A stretch of DNA of 64,000 nucleotides, taken from Galbula dea. Its lineage: Eukaryota > Chordata > Aves > Piciformes > Galbulidae. The notes beneath the pieces were generated by a model that worked only from the letters and a program-made list of their open reading frames with translations, made no database searches and was not told the DNA's origin. The stretch is taken from assembly GCA_013399015.1 (NCBI GenBank), contig VWZX01007020.1, positions 248,001-312,000 on the forward strand, read 5' to 3'. Every line of letters begins with the position of its first letter. Within the stretch, counting starts at the first letter, position 1. The translations under genes were made by a program, and so were the position numbers. Positions 43,701-49,913 of the stretch are shown in pieces.

Positions 43701-44670
43701 CAGATTCTAGATGACATGTTGTGTAGGTTGGCATTATTTCTTAAAAATAAAATTTTGTAAAAATTTTTAGATTTTTTTTTCTTTCCTGAACTGATCCACA
43801 CTGCTTTTTTTTTTTTTTTCTCCATCTGTCATCTTTCATAGACTCTTTGGAGTCCAGGCACACTTATGTTTTTTTAAGGAATCCCAGAATTGTTCTCTTT
43901 GAGTTCCCGACACATTTTATTCCTTAAAGAACAACTCATAGATGTGGTCTCTTCTAAAATTCATGCCTAGAGAATCCTACCTCTTAGGCTGTTCAATTTT
44001 CCTCTTCTACTGTTCTGTAACTACCTCAGGAAATTCCTTTCTGTCCCTGGATAAACTCCTCTTCAGTGGCTGTGTCCCTGAGAGTGTCAGTTCAAGTGCC
44101 ACCCAGCCCCATTGGTCTTCAGCATGATCTTCTTGAATGGACACTTACAGAGATGTCCAGCTCTCCTCTGCTGTTGTGACAAGTGGGGTGACTCCCCCTT
44201 TTGGAAAGACTGAAATGTTTTCTCAGTCTTGTATTGTGAACAAAATTGTTTTCCTGCTCAGTAATTAAGCAGTATTAATGATATTGCTTGTTATGTATTT
44301 TTGAATATTTTTAACTAGACATTTTTGTGGGGTTTTGTTTGGTTTTTTTCAGAACATGTTCTGTGAAACAATTTCAAATCACTAGAATCAGTAAAAGCAG
44401 TGGGACTGGAAACTATATTCCTGGTTGAGGTCTTGGTGATTTGTATCTAAAATGTAATAGAAATGCATCATCATAAACGTATCCTTACATAAATACTTGC
44501 AGTGTTCATTGCTAAGTATAAAATATTTGAAAGCTAACTTTTACTAAAGTGACCCAAACCTTACATATTCCTCTTTGCTTTCAAACAGCCCTGAAAAACC
44601 AGAAAGTGTGAAAATAAACGTGGAAGATTCACCTGTCGTGAAATATGTGGATGCTGAAACATCTTTATAG
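4630..44670 (+). CDS. SLC4A7: SLC4A7 (NBCn1) electroneutral sodium bicarbonate cotransporter, 5'-partial, 24 coding exons
   Basis: This is a plasma-membrane Na+/HCO3- cotransporter that loads base into cells and controls intracellular pH. The 24 exons listed below splice in consistent phase into about 1207 codons plus stop, close to the longest known NBCn1 forms once about 40 missing N-terminal residues are allowed for. Order: a basic His/Arg-rich N-terminus; a Band-3-type cytosolic domain (exons at 7374-25904); a membrane domain (27456-38987) containing SLC4 signatures such as FGGLILDIQRKAP and FIYEALEKLF; a Lys/Glu-rich cytosolic tail; and a C-terminal ETSL, a class I PDZ-binding motif. Three N-glycosylation sequons (NET, NKS, NLT) sit in one extracellular loop. 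The paralogues SLC4A8 and SLC4A10 were considered, but the N-terminal HVPFG-RRRHRHRGH stretch, both NBCn1 cassettes and the following NEK10 gene point to SLC4A7. All introns are GT-AG except one GC-AG after 13920. The first exon and promoter lie outside the window. Confidence 0.96.
4827..5010 (-). mobile_element. CR1 LINE 3' fragment
   Basis: Begins agaatcacagaatcattta then ggttggaaaaggccc, the reverse complement of the CR1 3' end, about 55 bp after an SLC4A7 exon. The copy is 5'-truncated and old. Confidence 0.85.
6888..6930. repeat. A/C-rich tract with (AACC)n
   Basis: An A-run followed by ccaaaccccaaaaccaacc with three to four AACC units; one of several similar tracts in the window. Confidence 0.7.
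7374..7509 (+). CDS. SLC4A7: SLC4A7 coding exon
   Basis: Acceptor ttccaag, donor GCAAG|gtatgc. Encodes (D)TPSQRVQFILGTEDDD and the acidic HDLFTEMDELCF segment that opens the Band-3 cytosolic domain. Phase 1 in, phase 2 out, matching both neighbours. Confidence 0.94.
8284..8444 (+). CDS. SLC4A7: SLC4A7 coding exon
   Basis: Acceptor tgcatttcag, donor ATAGCAG|gttgc. Encodes WLKFEEDVEDGGDRWSKP and ends LDEIA(D). This is core Band-3 cytosolic domain, nearly invariant among NBCn1 proteins. Confidence 0.95.
9000..9050. repeat. Imperfect TA/TG microsatellite
   Basis: Alternating tgtgtatatgtacat and atgtatgtatatatatacac within an SLC4A7 intron. Confidence 0.6.
10553..10741 (+). CDS. SLC4A7: SLC4A7 coding exon
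   Basis: Acceptor tgttatatag, donor GAAATG|gtgag. Encodes MVLDNMIASGQLDESIREN through RSFADIGKKHSDPHLLERN. It ends in phase 1, so it can join either the following cassette or the exon at 19104 in frame. Confidence 0.95.
11305..11370. repeat. A/C-rich AAACC-type tract
   Basis: aaaaaaccaaacaaaaccaa followed by further ccaaacc units and caacaac; unstable low-complexity sequence. Confidence 0.7.
13552..13920 (+). CDS. SLC4A7: SLC4A7 optional cassette exon (cytosolic cassette II), GC donor
   Basis: A 369-bp symmetric exon (phase 1/1, 123 codons) matching the large Ser/Pro/Thr-rich optional cassette of NBCn1. It begins EGLSASRHSLRTGLSASN and runs through SPASNDIPSVIIHPPEEDL to EKTPG. Skipping it keeps the frame (Asn-Gly-Leu-Leu). 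The acceptor is ttttatctcag. The donor is CCAG|gcaact, a GC-type 5' splice site. It is the only position that joins correctly to the exon at 19104; reading through meets a stop at about 14091. Confidence 0.9.
13921..19103 (+). other. SLC4A7: Large SLC4A7 intron with GC-AG borders
   Basis: About 5.2 kb begins GCAACT and ends TTTAG. I see no further exon, CR1 copy or RNA gene in it, only AT-rich unique sequence. Confidence 0.7.
19104..19219 (+). CDS. SLC4A7: SLC4A7 coding exon
   Basis: Acceptor tttaatttag, donor AGTAAG|gtaaat. Encodes (G)LLASPQSAPGNLD and ends GGSRENSTVDFSK. It belongs to the flexible cytosolic linker before the second half of the Band-3 cytosolic domain. Confidence 0.94.
20659..20816 (+). 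CDS. SLC4A7: SLC4A7 coding exon
   Basis: Acceptor tatgaatag, donor CTACACG|gtaaat. Encodes VDMNFMRKIPSGAEASN, then VGEVDFLERPIIAFVR and TEVPVPTR. Conserved SLC4 cytosolic core. Confidence 0.95.
22782..22869 (+). CDS. SLC4A7: SLC4A7 coding exon
   Basis: Acceptor tttctccacag, donor GATGAT|gtgag. Encodes FLFLLLGPAGKAPQYHEIGR and ends LMTDD. Confidence 0.95.
22972..23065. repeat. A/C-rich AAACC-type tract with C-runs
   Basis: G-run, then aaaaccaaaccaaacaaac units, then cctccccccctgcccccc. About 95 bp of low complexity 100 bp after an SLC4A7 exon. Confidence 0.7.
24521..24667 (+). CDS. SLC4A7: SLC4A7 coding exon
   Basis: Acceptor cttcttgtag, donor CCCAG|gtaaaa. 49 codons from VFHDVAYKAKDRNDLLSG to IEPPKSVPSQ, the end of the globular cytosolic domain. 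Confidence 0.95.
25801..25904 (+). CDS. SLC4A7: SLC4A7 coding exon
   Basis: Acceptor tcctctgtag, donor GGAAG|gtgtgt. Encodes EKRKVPKFPNGSTPTGET through HHAGPELERTGR, the linker between the cytosolic and membrane domains; it is less conserved than its neighbours. Confidence 0.94.
27180..27222. repeat. A/C-rich AAACC-type tract
   Basis: aaaaaaaccaaacaaaccca followed by aaacaaacagaaaaacccc. Confidence 0.65.
27456..27630 (+). CDS. SLC4A7: SLC4A7 coding exon (first membrane segment)
   Basis: Acceptor ctatttag, donor GAATA|gtgagt. Contains the SLC4 signature FGGLILDIQRKAP, then DFKDALSLQCLASILFLYC, the first transmembrane helix, and GGLLGEATQGRI. Confidence 0.96.
29970..30103 (+). CDS. SLC4A7: SLC4A7 coding exon (membrane domain)
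   Basis: Acceptor cccaaacag, donor TGCAG|gtaagt. Encodes SAIESLFGASLTGIAYSLF and GQPLTILGSTGPVLVFE. This Gly-rich segment matches the anion-site region of SLC4 transporters. Confidence 0.96.
30197..30655 (-). mobile_element. CR1 LINE 3' fragment
   Basis: Begins agaatcagagaatgttagg and extends to ggactttctccagtag. The minus strand keeps an open 110-codon stretch of the CR1 ORF2 C-terminus (EHLPYEDRLRELALFSLRKR), interrupted only near its end. It lies about 94 bp after an SLC4A7 exon. Confidence 0.93.
31116..31361 (+). CDS. SLC4A7: SLC4A7 coding exon (membrane domain)
   Basis: Acceptor cttcacacag, donor TATTC|gtaagt. Encodes SLRTSIGLWTAFLCIVLV and the SLC4 signature ICIIFIYEALEKLF, then the start of the large extracellular loop. 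Confidence 0.96.
31599..31704 (+). CDS. SLC4A7: SLC4A7 coding exon (extracellular loop)
   Basis: Acceptor tttcccttcag, donor GTTTCT|gtgagt, only 237 bp after the previous exon. Encodes CVCSEPEKPSNETLQVW and NLTVS. It carries three N-glycosylation sequons (NET, NKS, NLT) and diverges from mammals, as expected for this loop. Confidence 0.93.
31715..31760. repeat. (TG)n microsatellite
   Basis: About 13 TG units grading into tgtatgtatgtat, directly after the exon ending at 31704. Confidence 0.8.
33531..33692 (+). CDS. SLC4A7: SLC4A7 coding exon (membrane domain)
   Basis: Acceptor ctctttgcag, donor ACTAAG|gtaatt. Begins ECLEFHGVFRGSACGHHGPY with the conserved loop cysteines, then a transmembrane helix (FWSVILFFTTFFLSSFL) and KTKRYFPTK. 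Confidence 0.96.
34541..34654 (+). CDS. SLC4A7: SLC4A7 coding exon (membrane domain)
   Basis: Acceptor ttctttatag, donor TTTGAA|gtaaga. Encodes VRSTISDFAVFLTIVIMV and GVPSPKLHVPEKFE. Confidence 0.96.
34955..34971. repeat. Poly-A run
   Basis: About 17 consecutive A bases after ccattgg, in the intron before the exon at 35083. Confidence 0.7.
35083..35244 (+). CDS. SLC4A7: SLC4A7 coding exon (membrane domain)
   Basis: Acceptor tgctttttcag, donor CTGAAG|gtaaaa. Encodes DRGWFIDPLGSNPWWTLL and the SLC4 hallmark FMDQQITAVIINRKEHKLK. Confidence 0.96.
35325..35362. repeat. Short tandem repeat of ACAGCTACTAAC
   Basis: Three near copies of a 12-14-bp unit (acagctactaac) in tandem, between two SLC4A7 exons. 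Confidence 0.7.
35514..35765 (+). CDS. SLC4A7: SLC4A7 coding exon (membrane domain)
   Basis: Acceptor aattttacag, donor TTAAAG|gtaaaa. 84 codons, KGCGYHLDLLMVGIMLG through LPWFVAATVLSISHVNS and FLGIREQRVTGLMIF. Nearly identical to the mammalian protein. Confidence 0.97.
36779..37312 (-). mobile_element. CR1 LINE 3' fragment
   Basis: Begins cacagaatcacacagaatcg. The minus strand is open for 139 codons of the ORF2 C-terminus (VLERVQRRATKVVRGLENRP ... HWNRLP-type motif). Relatively young copy within an SLC4A7 intron. Confidence 0.95.
37821..37889 (+). CDS. SLC4A7: SLC4A7 coding exon (membrane domain)
   Basis: Acceptor ttttcctcag, donor ATTCAG|gtaaag. 23 codons, FIPMPVLYGVFLYMGVSSL. Confidence 0.96.
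38333..38506 (+). CDS. SLC4A7: SLC4A7 coding exon (membrane domain)
   Basis: Acceptor atttcaatccag, donor ATGATG|gtaagt. Encodes FFDRIKLFGMPAKHQPDLIY and two further helices ending VVFPMM. Confidence 0.96.
38856..38987 (+). CDS. SLC4A7: SLC4A7 coding exon (end of membrane domain, start of tail)
   Basis: Acceptor cccttaag, donor AAAGCA|gtaagt. Encodes VLALVFIRKLMDLCFTKREL and the Lys/Asp-rich run SKKKKEDDKKKKEK, the beginning of the cytosolic C-terminal tail. Confidence 0.95.
39718..39815 (+). CDS. SLC4A7: SLC4A7 coding exon (C-terminal tail)
   Basis: Acceptor gaatttacag, donor TACAG|gtataa. Encodes EAERMLQTGDNESVHLAYGE and VKTLKY. Phase 2 out fits both the next cassette and the terminal exon. 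Confidence 0.93.
40492..41053. mobile_element. Solo LTR, ERVL-like, with 5-bp target duplication
   Basis: A 562-bp unit has termini TGTGAAGGTTTGG...CAAAACCATTACA, an imperfect inverted pair with TG/CA ends, flanked on both sides by CCCAG (40487-40491 and 41054-41058). A 5-bp duplication suits ERVL-type elements. Read on the minus strand it has TATAAATAAG near its start; read on the + strand it has TATATAG near 40650 and AATAAA near 40791. Orientation is therefore left open. No internal retroviral genes remain. It lies in an SLC4A7 intron. Confidence 0.8.
41650..41702. repeat. A/C-rich (AAACC)n tract
   Basis: aaaaaaaaccaaaccaaacc repeated, then caaaaaaaaaccaaac. Clearest tandem AAACC array of the window. 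Confidence 0.75.
42169..42276 (+). CDS. SLC4A7: SLC4A7 optional C-terminal cassette exon (36 codons)
   Basis: A 108-bp symmetric exon (phase 2/2), acceptor gttctttag, donor CTGAG|gtagct. Encodes IDPSVVNISDEMAKTAQW and AMSTENAKVTRANL, matching the known optional 36-residue C-terminal cassette of NBCn1. It can be skipped without changing the frame. Confidence 0.93.
42656..43545 (-). mobile_element. CR1 LINE 3' fragment (longest antisense copy)
   Basis: Begins agaatcatagaatgttaggg. It runs about 890 bp into the reverse-transcriptase C-terminal region; the minus strand encodes EKDLGVLVDNRMTMRQQC and LERVQHRATKIKGVERLP in separated frames. Lies 380 bp after the C-terminal cassette exon of SLC4A7. 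Confidence 0.95.
44589..44670 (+). CDS. SLC4A7: SLC4A7 terminal coding exon with stop
   Basis: Acceptor tttcaaacag. Encodes PEKPESVKINVEDSPVVKY and VDAETSL, then TAG at 44668-44670. The last four residues, ETSL, form a class I PDZ-binding motif. Confidence 0.96.
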
Positions 44671-46050
44671 AACTGAACCAAGGAGAATTTTGTATGGTTT
44701 TGTGTGTGTATATATATCACTAGGATATTGTACCATGAAAGTGTGATTTCCAGTTGAAGCAGTGACGTATATTTAATTCTGCCATTGTCCAGGGTACTGT
44801 AGATATGCTTTCATAATGAGAAGACTTTCCTGCGAATAAGATGAGTGGTAATCACACTTTATCTATTTATTTTATCGGAAATTTTATTTTCATTTTTAAA
44901 TAGGAAGATTGTAATGAATGCATCTTATTTTCAATAATCAGTATGTGCATAGAAGTTAAATCAGCTTTGGCTGATGGTTACTGGTCCACATTGCTTTAAG
45001 TTTTGCAATACCTCTGTTTATAACGTGAGCTACGGAAGTTTGTTTTCCATGCAGGCAATTACTGCTTGTTTTTGCAGGGCGTGCGCTTTTTGTGCTTTCT
45101 TAGAACAATTATTAATGTGCTGTTGATGAGAGCTGCTGTGTTTTATGTCTCTACTACATGCTCATCTTTTCTGGATTCTGTCTTTCCTGTTTTACAGAAG
45201 TGGCTTAGAGCCCTACGTAAGTGGTTAGTGAATCCTTTAAAAATATATAAAAATACTGCTACTTTTTTTTTTCAACTTCACTTTTCATTATTGTCCAGTA
45301 AGCAGTATGAGTGCAGTAGCTGTAATTACATTCCCAAATCAGTATTTGCCATTCTGGACATGCCATGTTTACACAATATAAATTTCATTTACAGACAGCA
45401 ACCTGGTCTATAAAAGTTACACATACTTACCACACAAGTACTCCTGAATTATTCTGTTCCTTTTTTTACTTCCATTTTTATCTTTGACTGTCAGCTCTAA
45501 GATAAAACCTTAAGAGTATTTCATGTCCTCATCAGATATATTTCCAGTTTAATTTTTAAATTTCCTCTGTATGGCTGTAGTTTGATTCTGTAGTAGCTTT
45601 ATGATCAGTATTATTTTCTGGGTTACAGATTGCTTGTGGTATTTGCCTGTACAGTTCTGATTCTCGCCATTGTAAAGGACATATGATAGCACGCCTACTT
45701 ATTTTTAAACATTTTATTTATTTTAATTAGTATAAATTTTTATTGTCTAAGTTTAATTGAAAAAGTAAATATTCATTTATTAAAGTAAATGGTATTTTGG
45801 GGGGTTTACTGATTAAAAATGCGGTCAGTGAATTTATTGTACTTATATTTTCAAGTTCTAGTGTTTAGCATTATATTTGCAATAGTGACAATTTTATGTA
45901 TAAATGAAAATCTTCATCACGTACCTGTGCAGTTTCTGTGATTAATATTTTTTGCCTTACACCTTAGTTTTTTGGCTTGAATTTCTGAAATGGTCTCTTT
46001 ACATTCTGAATTGCCACTAGCCCTTTCTGGATGTATTAAAATAGGTTCAG

Positions 46051-46266
46051 TTAGAATCTGTGCTCTTTTAAAATTAGAAGATGTTGTCTGCTTAATTCTG
46101 CTTTTGACAAAGCTAGTAGTTTTACTGTAGACAACGTGATAAAATTCTCAACAACTGCAGAAGAAGCTGATTCTGGAGGAGGGCAGAGTTCATCTGAAGA
46201 TACCACATGAGGTGGAATTTTGGTGCTCTTCAGCCGAATGTCACTTGGAGGGAAGATAATTGCATA
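46051..46266 (-). other. Candidate antisense terminal exon
   Basis: The minus-strand acceptor tttgtttttgtag is strong. 71 codons open directly after it, YAIIFPPSDIRLKSTKIPP then HVVSSDELCPPPESASSAVV, and end in TAA. A second frame, open from 46147 down to TGA at 45917 (76 codons), takes over the same stretch. The tail is therefore ambiguous: frameshift, or chance openness. It lies within the inferred SLC4A7 3'UTR. Confidence 0.3.
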
Positions 46267-46639
46267 CTACAAAAACAAAGCAATCAGTAGGAAAAAATGG
46301 AAACATTTAAAAATAGCGTTTAAGTTACATGGACTGTTACCATTCCCGTTAAATGTAACGTAAGAAGAATTTAAAAAAAGTACATCATAGTGTACAGCAG
46401 TATGAATAATTTATCCAAACTGTAATAGCAAAGCCTCAGATCAGTGCAGTGAGGTCTGCATGACCAATGTGACCAATACTGTGTAATAATCTGTATAGAT
46501 GTTCCTTTGTTCTTAGACAGCAGTGTAGCTTGTGCCTTAGCTTCAGTATGTGCTCTTTCAGAAAATACCCGTTTGCCCTCTAGTCAAACTGAGATATGAT
46601 GAAGCTATAGCAGATGGTTTTCCAAAACTTTCTACATTA

Positions 46640-46700
46640 TTTAAAAGAAAAAAAAAAAAAAGAAAAAAAAAAAGAAAGGGGAAAAAAAAGAAGAAAATTT
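46640..46700. repeat. Purine (A-rich) tract
   Basis: About 60 bases almost only A and G inside the SLC4A7 3'UTR; produces a false Lys-rich frame. Confidence 0.75.
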
Positions 46701-48946
46701 ACACATCAGTTGCTGACTACTATGTAGCTCTGGCTGAATCAAAGAGGGAAAGTATTTTGGGCAGTTTATGTAGTGTTATCCACAGCTCACTAGTTTTGTA
46801 ATGCTTCTCCCAGAAGTGTTTTGCACTTCATGTTCACAGTCCTGCAACAGTTTCCAAAGACAGAAAAACTTATTATAAGCCCGTTAGATTTTTTTTTTTA
46901 ACTCCTTAATGCTGGAAATCATGATTTCCTGGTGCTGCACACCTCGGATCTGGCTTTTACTTCAGAAGGGTTACATTTTGGTCAATATTACAGGAAGTGG
47001 ATATTTTTCTAGTAAACCTGAAAGGAAACAAAACCAAAGCTCCACAAGTCTCATTACAGTATTTATTTAATTTTAGTTATGTAGATAGTCTAATTGGTGC
47101 CAGAAATACCATGACTTGCAAAGCAGTTTACAGTGACCTTTAGTTCCAGTGTTCTTGGTCAGTGGTGTGTTATGCTTGCACTTTTTTCCCATATGAATAG
47201 GAGACAGTCTGGTACTCAATGCATAAAACTCCGTTGATAATCTGTGGTTAAGTGATTTGTTGCTCGTTTTACACCTTCTGTACTTCAAAATCACAGGTAG
47301 TATTAAAAGTAAACCAGTGAAGGATGTCATTTACTATATGTAGATACACATTTTGCCTTAATGGATGCAAAAGAGCAGTGATAATTGCTGTGCACTGATA
47401 TTTTTTTTTTTTTTCCCTTAAGGGTTCAGCCCTATAAAAACTACGCCAATGTGTTTCCATTCCAACAGTTAGAGGAAAATAAACAGCCCTGCACTTTTTT
47501 TAGATGCCTTGGTTTCCCGGAATGGAGCTTTGTCCTACTGTGTGTCTGGCTGCAGAGCCACCTCAGGAAGTCCCTCTTTTTTTTTTTTTTCCTAATTTAT
47601 TTATAAATATTGTTTACATAAAGTGTAGGTCTTAATTTTGACCACTCCATTTAAATTATCATCTAAAATATTTCGCTTAGAATGCAATCTTGTATTTAAA
47701 TTATATTCTACAAAACTCATTCTTAGTATTTTCATGTGTATTATACAATGGCATGCTTTTCCTTCTGTTTACATATCCCCAAGTTAACTTCATCCTAGAT
47801 TAATTTTGCAGCTGTAACATAAGATCTTATATGGTTGTTTAGTGAAGTATTCCAAATTGCTAAGTTTGTCATCATAAAACCAGTTATGGTCGAATTTGGT
47901 GCCCTAGTGGGGGTTTTTCAACCAAATATCTTGGCCATTTTTTCTGTGTTTAATGAAAGTTCTCCAATGAGTTACCATTTGCTTCACCTGCAGCTCTGTC
48001 TTTGTTCAGCAGCTTCTTAACTTGTGCCCTGGGCAGAGGCAGGTTGGACAGGCTTTGAAATTCTCCTGTCCCAAAGGGGTTTCGTGTCACAGAGCCTGTG
48101 CCCTTCTCAAGGGTTGTCTTGTACATAGTTCTGTACGTTGTGAGAGAAACGGTTCATGGTTTCCTGTTCACAGTGTAGTCTCTTAGATGAGCACCACAGT
48201 GATTTTATTTTTCTCTTTGCTTTATATGGTTAGTAGTGTTTTAATTACTCATTTAGGTCAAATTGAATTATAAAGTACAGTGCAAATGTGTGAAATACTC
48301 TGTTTATTCCAACAGTAATTTGTTTCATGGCAAATTTTAAGACTAGAGGCACACAGCTTTGAGCAGTGTAAAAGTAGTGCTAGAAATAAAGCAAATCGCT
48401 TAGTAATTTTAAGACTTTTATTTTGTATCATTTTTAGTGAAAACTTGTAGGACTTTGTAGTTGGCATTGAAGTTTAGTCTAAAGACACTTTCATATTGAA
48501 TTTAGTATCTCTTGATATTTATTTGGATATTCATTAATGGGTTTGAAAATCAGTGCTTTCCTAAATTATTTTTATTGGCAAGACATCCTTTATAATAATT
48601 TTCTTCCTATTGTTGCTGATATTCCTGTGCAAAGGTGTCTTCCAGGGTTCAGCACCTGCAGCTGAACTGCCATTTTGATTTTAATAATGATTATTTGAAA
48701 TGTGACTACATACTGTCTGGTTCAGATTTTTTATGACTGCTTTTCTAATTATGGTGATGTTTTCTTACTTTGTTACAAAATCCAAAGCAAATAAAAACAT
48801 TATTCCAAATGTAGACTCAATATTTAGTTTATACAGAAACCACAACTCTCCGACTTGTCTTTAATGTGAACTATTCAGCCTTTGTTGGTTCAGTTACTGC
48901 TAGGATAAAATTATCTTTTGTAACGTTTCAGACAGTTGGTAAAAGC

Positions 48947-48952
48947 AATAAA
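48947..48952 (+). terminator. Polyadenylation signal AATAAA, likely distal SLC4A7 end
   Basis: Canonical hexamer followed by T-rich sequence, about 40 bp before GC-rich DNA begins. Earlier AATAAA copies at 48385 and 48790 could serve as alternatives. Confidence 0.45.
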
Positions 48953-49031
48953 AATCTATTGAACTCTCTTAGACTTCTGGTTTTATTATAGGTAAGTTGG
49001 GCCAAAGGATAGGCTCCCGGCTGGCGTGTCC

Positions 49032-49045
49032 GTGACCATGGCAAC
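49032..49045 (-). promoter_or_regulatory. Candidate RFX X-box
   Basis: On the minus strand it reads GTTGCCATGGTCAC. This is an inverted pair of X-box half-sites (GTTGCC and GGTCAC) with one mismatch from the second consensus half. X-boxes mark promoters of ciliary genes, and NEK10 is linked to motile cilia. Confidence 0.45.
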
Positions 49046-49090
49046 AGCCGGCGGCCGTAGCTGCGGCGCCTCGGAGCACGGGCGCTTGCG

Positions 49091-49138
49091 ATTGGCTTGA
49101 GAGCCCGGCTTCTTTCGAAGAAGGCGGAAGGCAATTGG
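49091..49138 (-). promoter_or_regulatory. Two inverted CCAAT boxes
   Basis: ATTGG occurs at 49091-49095 and again at 49134-49138, 43 bp apart inside the CpG island. This arrangement is typical of NF-Y-bound TATA-less promoters. Confidence 0.4.
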
Positions 49139-49869
49139 CCGCGGGGTGGGGTTCCGTTCCAGGTGGGCGGATCGTCACTGTAGCCAGACGCGGAGCGGGG
49201 GCGAGCGCGCGCTGCGCCGTGAGTGAGACGTGGAGGGGGGGCGCGCGCGGGGTGGGAGCCCCTCCCTCAGCGGGGCCGCGCTGGTTGAGGCGGGGGGCGG
49301 CAAAGGGAGAAAACTAGGCCGTTGTCTTCTCATCCTGTCACGGGTCAGGATCGCACTCTCCAGCAGTGGTATAATTAAGTCACGGAGCGGTATAGAGGTT
49401 TCCAAGCTGATGTTGAAAAAGTCGTAAGACAGCGTTAGTACTTAGGAATGTATGTAAATACGCATCTTGGCAGAAAAAGAAATGAAAAAAAAAATCAAGT
49501 GCTGTCTCGCCTAGTCATGCATAAAATGTGAAAACTCCAGGGAATCTCTGTGCTTCTAAATGAAGCCCAGTTTATGTGGCATGCACGTCAGACTAACAAG
49601 CTAGGAGTAATGCCTCTAAAATAAGAGTTACTTTGTTCCCATCCCTCCCCCATTCCGCTTAATGACGTTTTCTGCAGCCCTGCACCTTTACCAGCTCTCA
49701 GCCTTCAGAAGGCACTCAGCAATCTCTCATGCTTCCCAGAGACTTTAACCAGTAGCAGTACAATTTCCTAAAAAGGTCTGCCTGGTAGCGAGGGCAGAGA
49801 GGATAAATTTTGTAGAGCTGCATATTGTTCTAGGGTTGGTAACAGAGCTGTTCACTAGACCTCAAATCT

Positions 49870-49913
49870 TCACACACTCACACACAACACCCCCCACACA
49901 CACCCCGCCCCCC
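49870..49913. repeat. Imperfect (CA)n with C-runs
   Basis: cacacactcacacacaac followed by cacacacaccccgcccccc just downstream of the CpG island. Confidence 0.7.

Larger units (their letters stand above)
44671..48970 (+). other. SLC4A7: SLC4A7 probable 3' untranslated region
   Basis: No credible + strand coding sequence follows the stop for over 4 kb. AATAAA signals occur at 48385, 48790 and 48947; the last stands just before the CpG island. A 3'UTR of about 4 kb agrees with the long mammalian SLC4A7 transcripts. The exact 3' end is inferred. Candidate minus-strand exons overlap this stretch at 46051-46266. Confidence 0.6.
48990..49320 (+). promoter_or_regulatory. NEK10: CpG island, probable NEK10 promoter
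   Basis: An abrupt GC- and CpG-rich block in AT-rich surroundings, 4.7 kb before the NEK10 start codon and in the same orientation. It holds a near-match to the RFX X-box (49032-49045), two ATTGG boxes (49091, 49134) and a plausible first-exon donor GCGCC|gtgagt at 49219. No TATA box is evident. Transcription start and 5'UTR exons are not fixed by the sequence. Confidence 0.7.

Noticed and set aside
47073..47330. 85-codon minus-strand open frame
   Set aside because: No homology, no supporting splice context, and it lies in the AT-rich SLC4A7 3'UTR.
48928..49427. Five overlapping open frames on both strands in the GC-rich block
   Set aside because: CpG-rich DNA has few stop codons, so such frames are expected by composition; the block is better explained as a promoter island.
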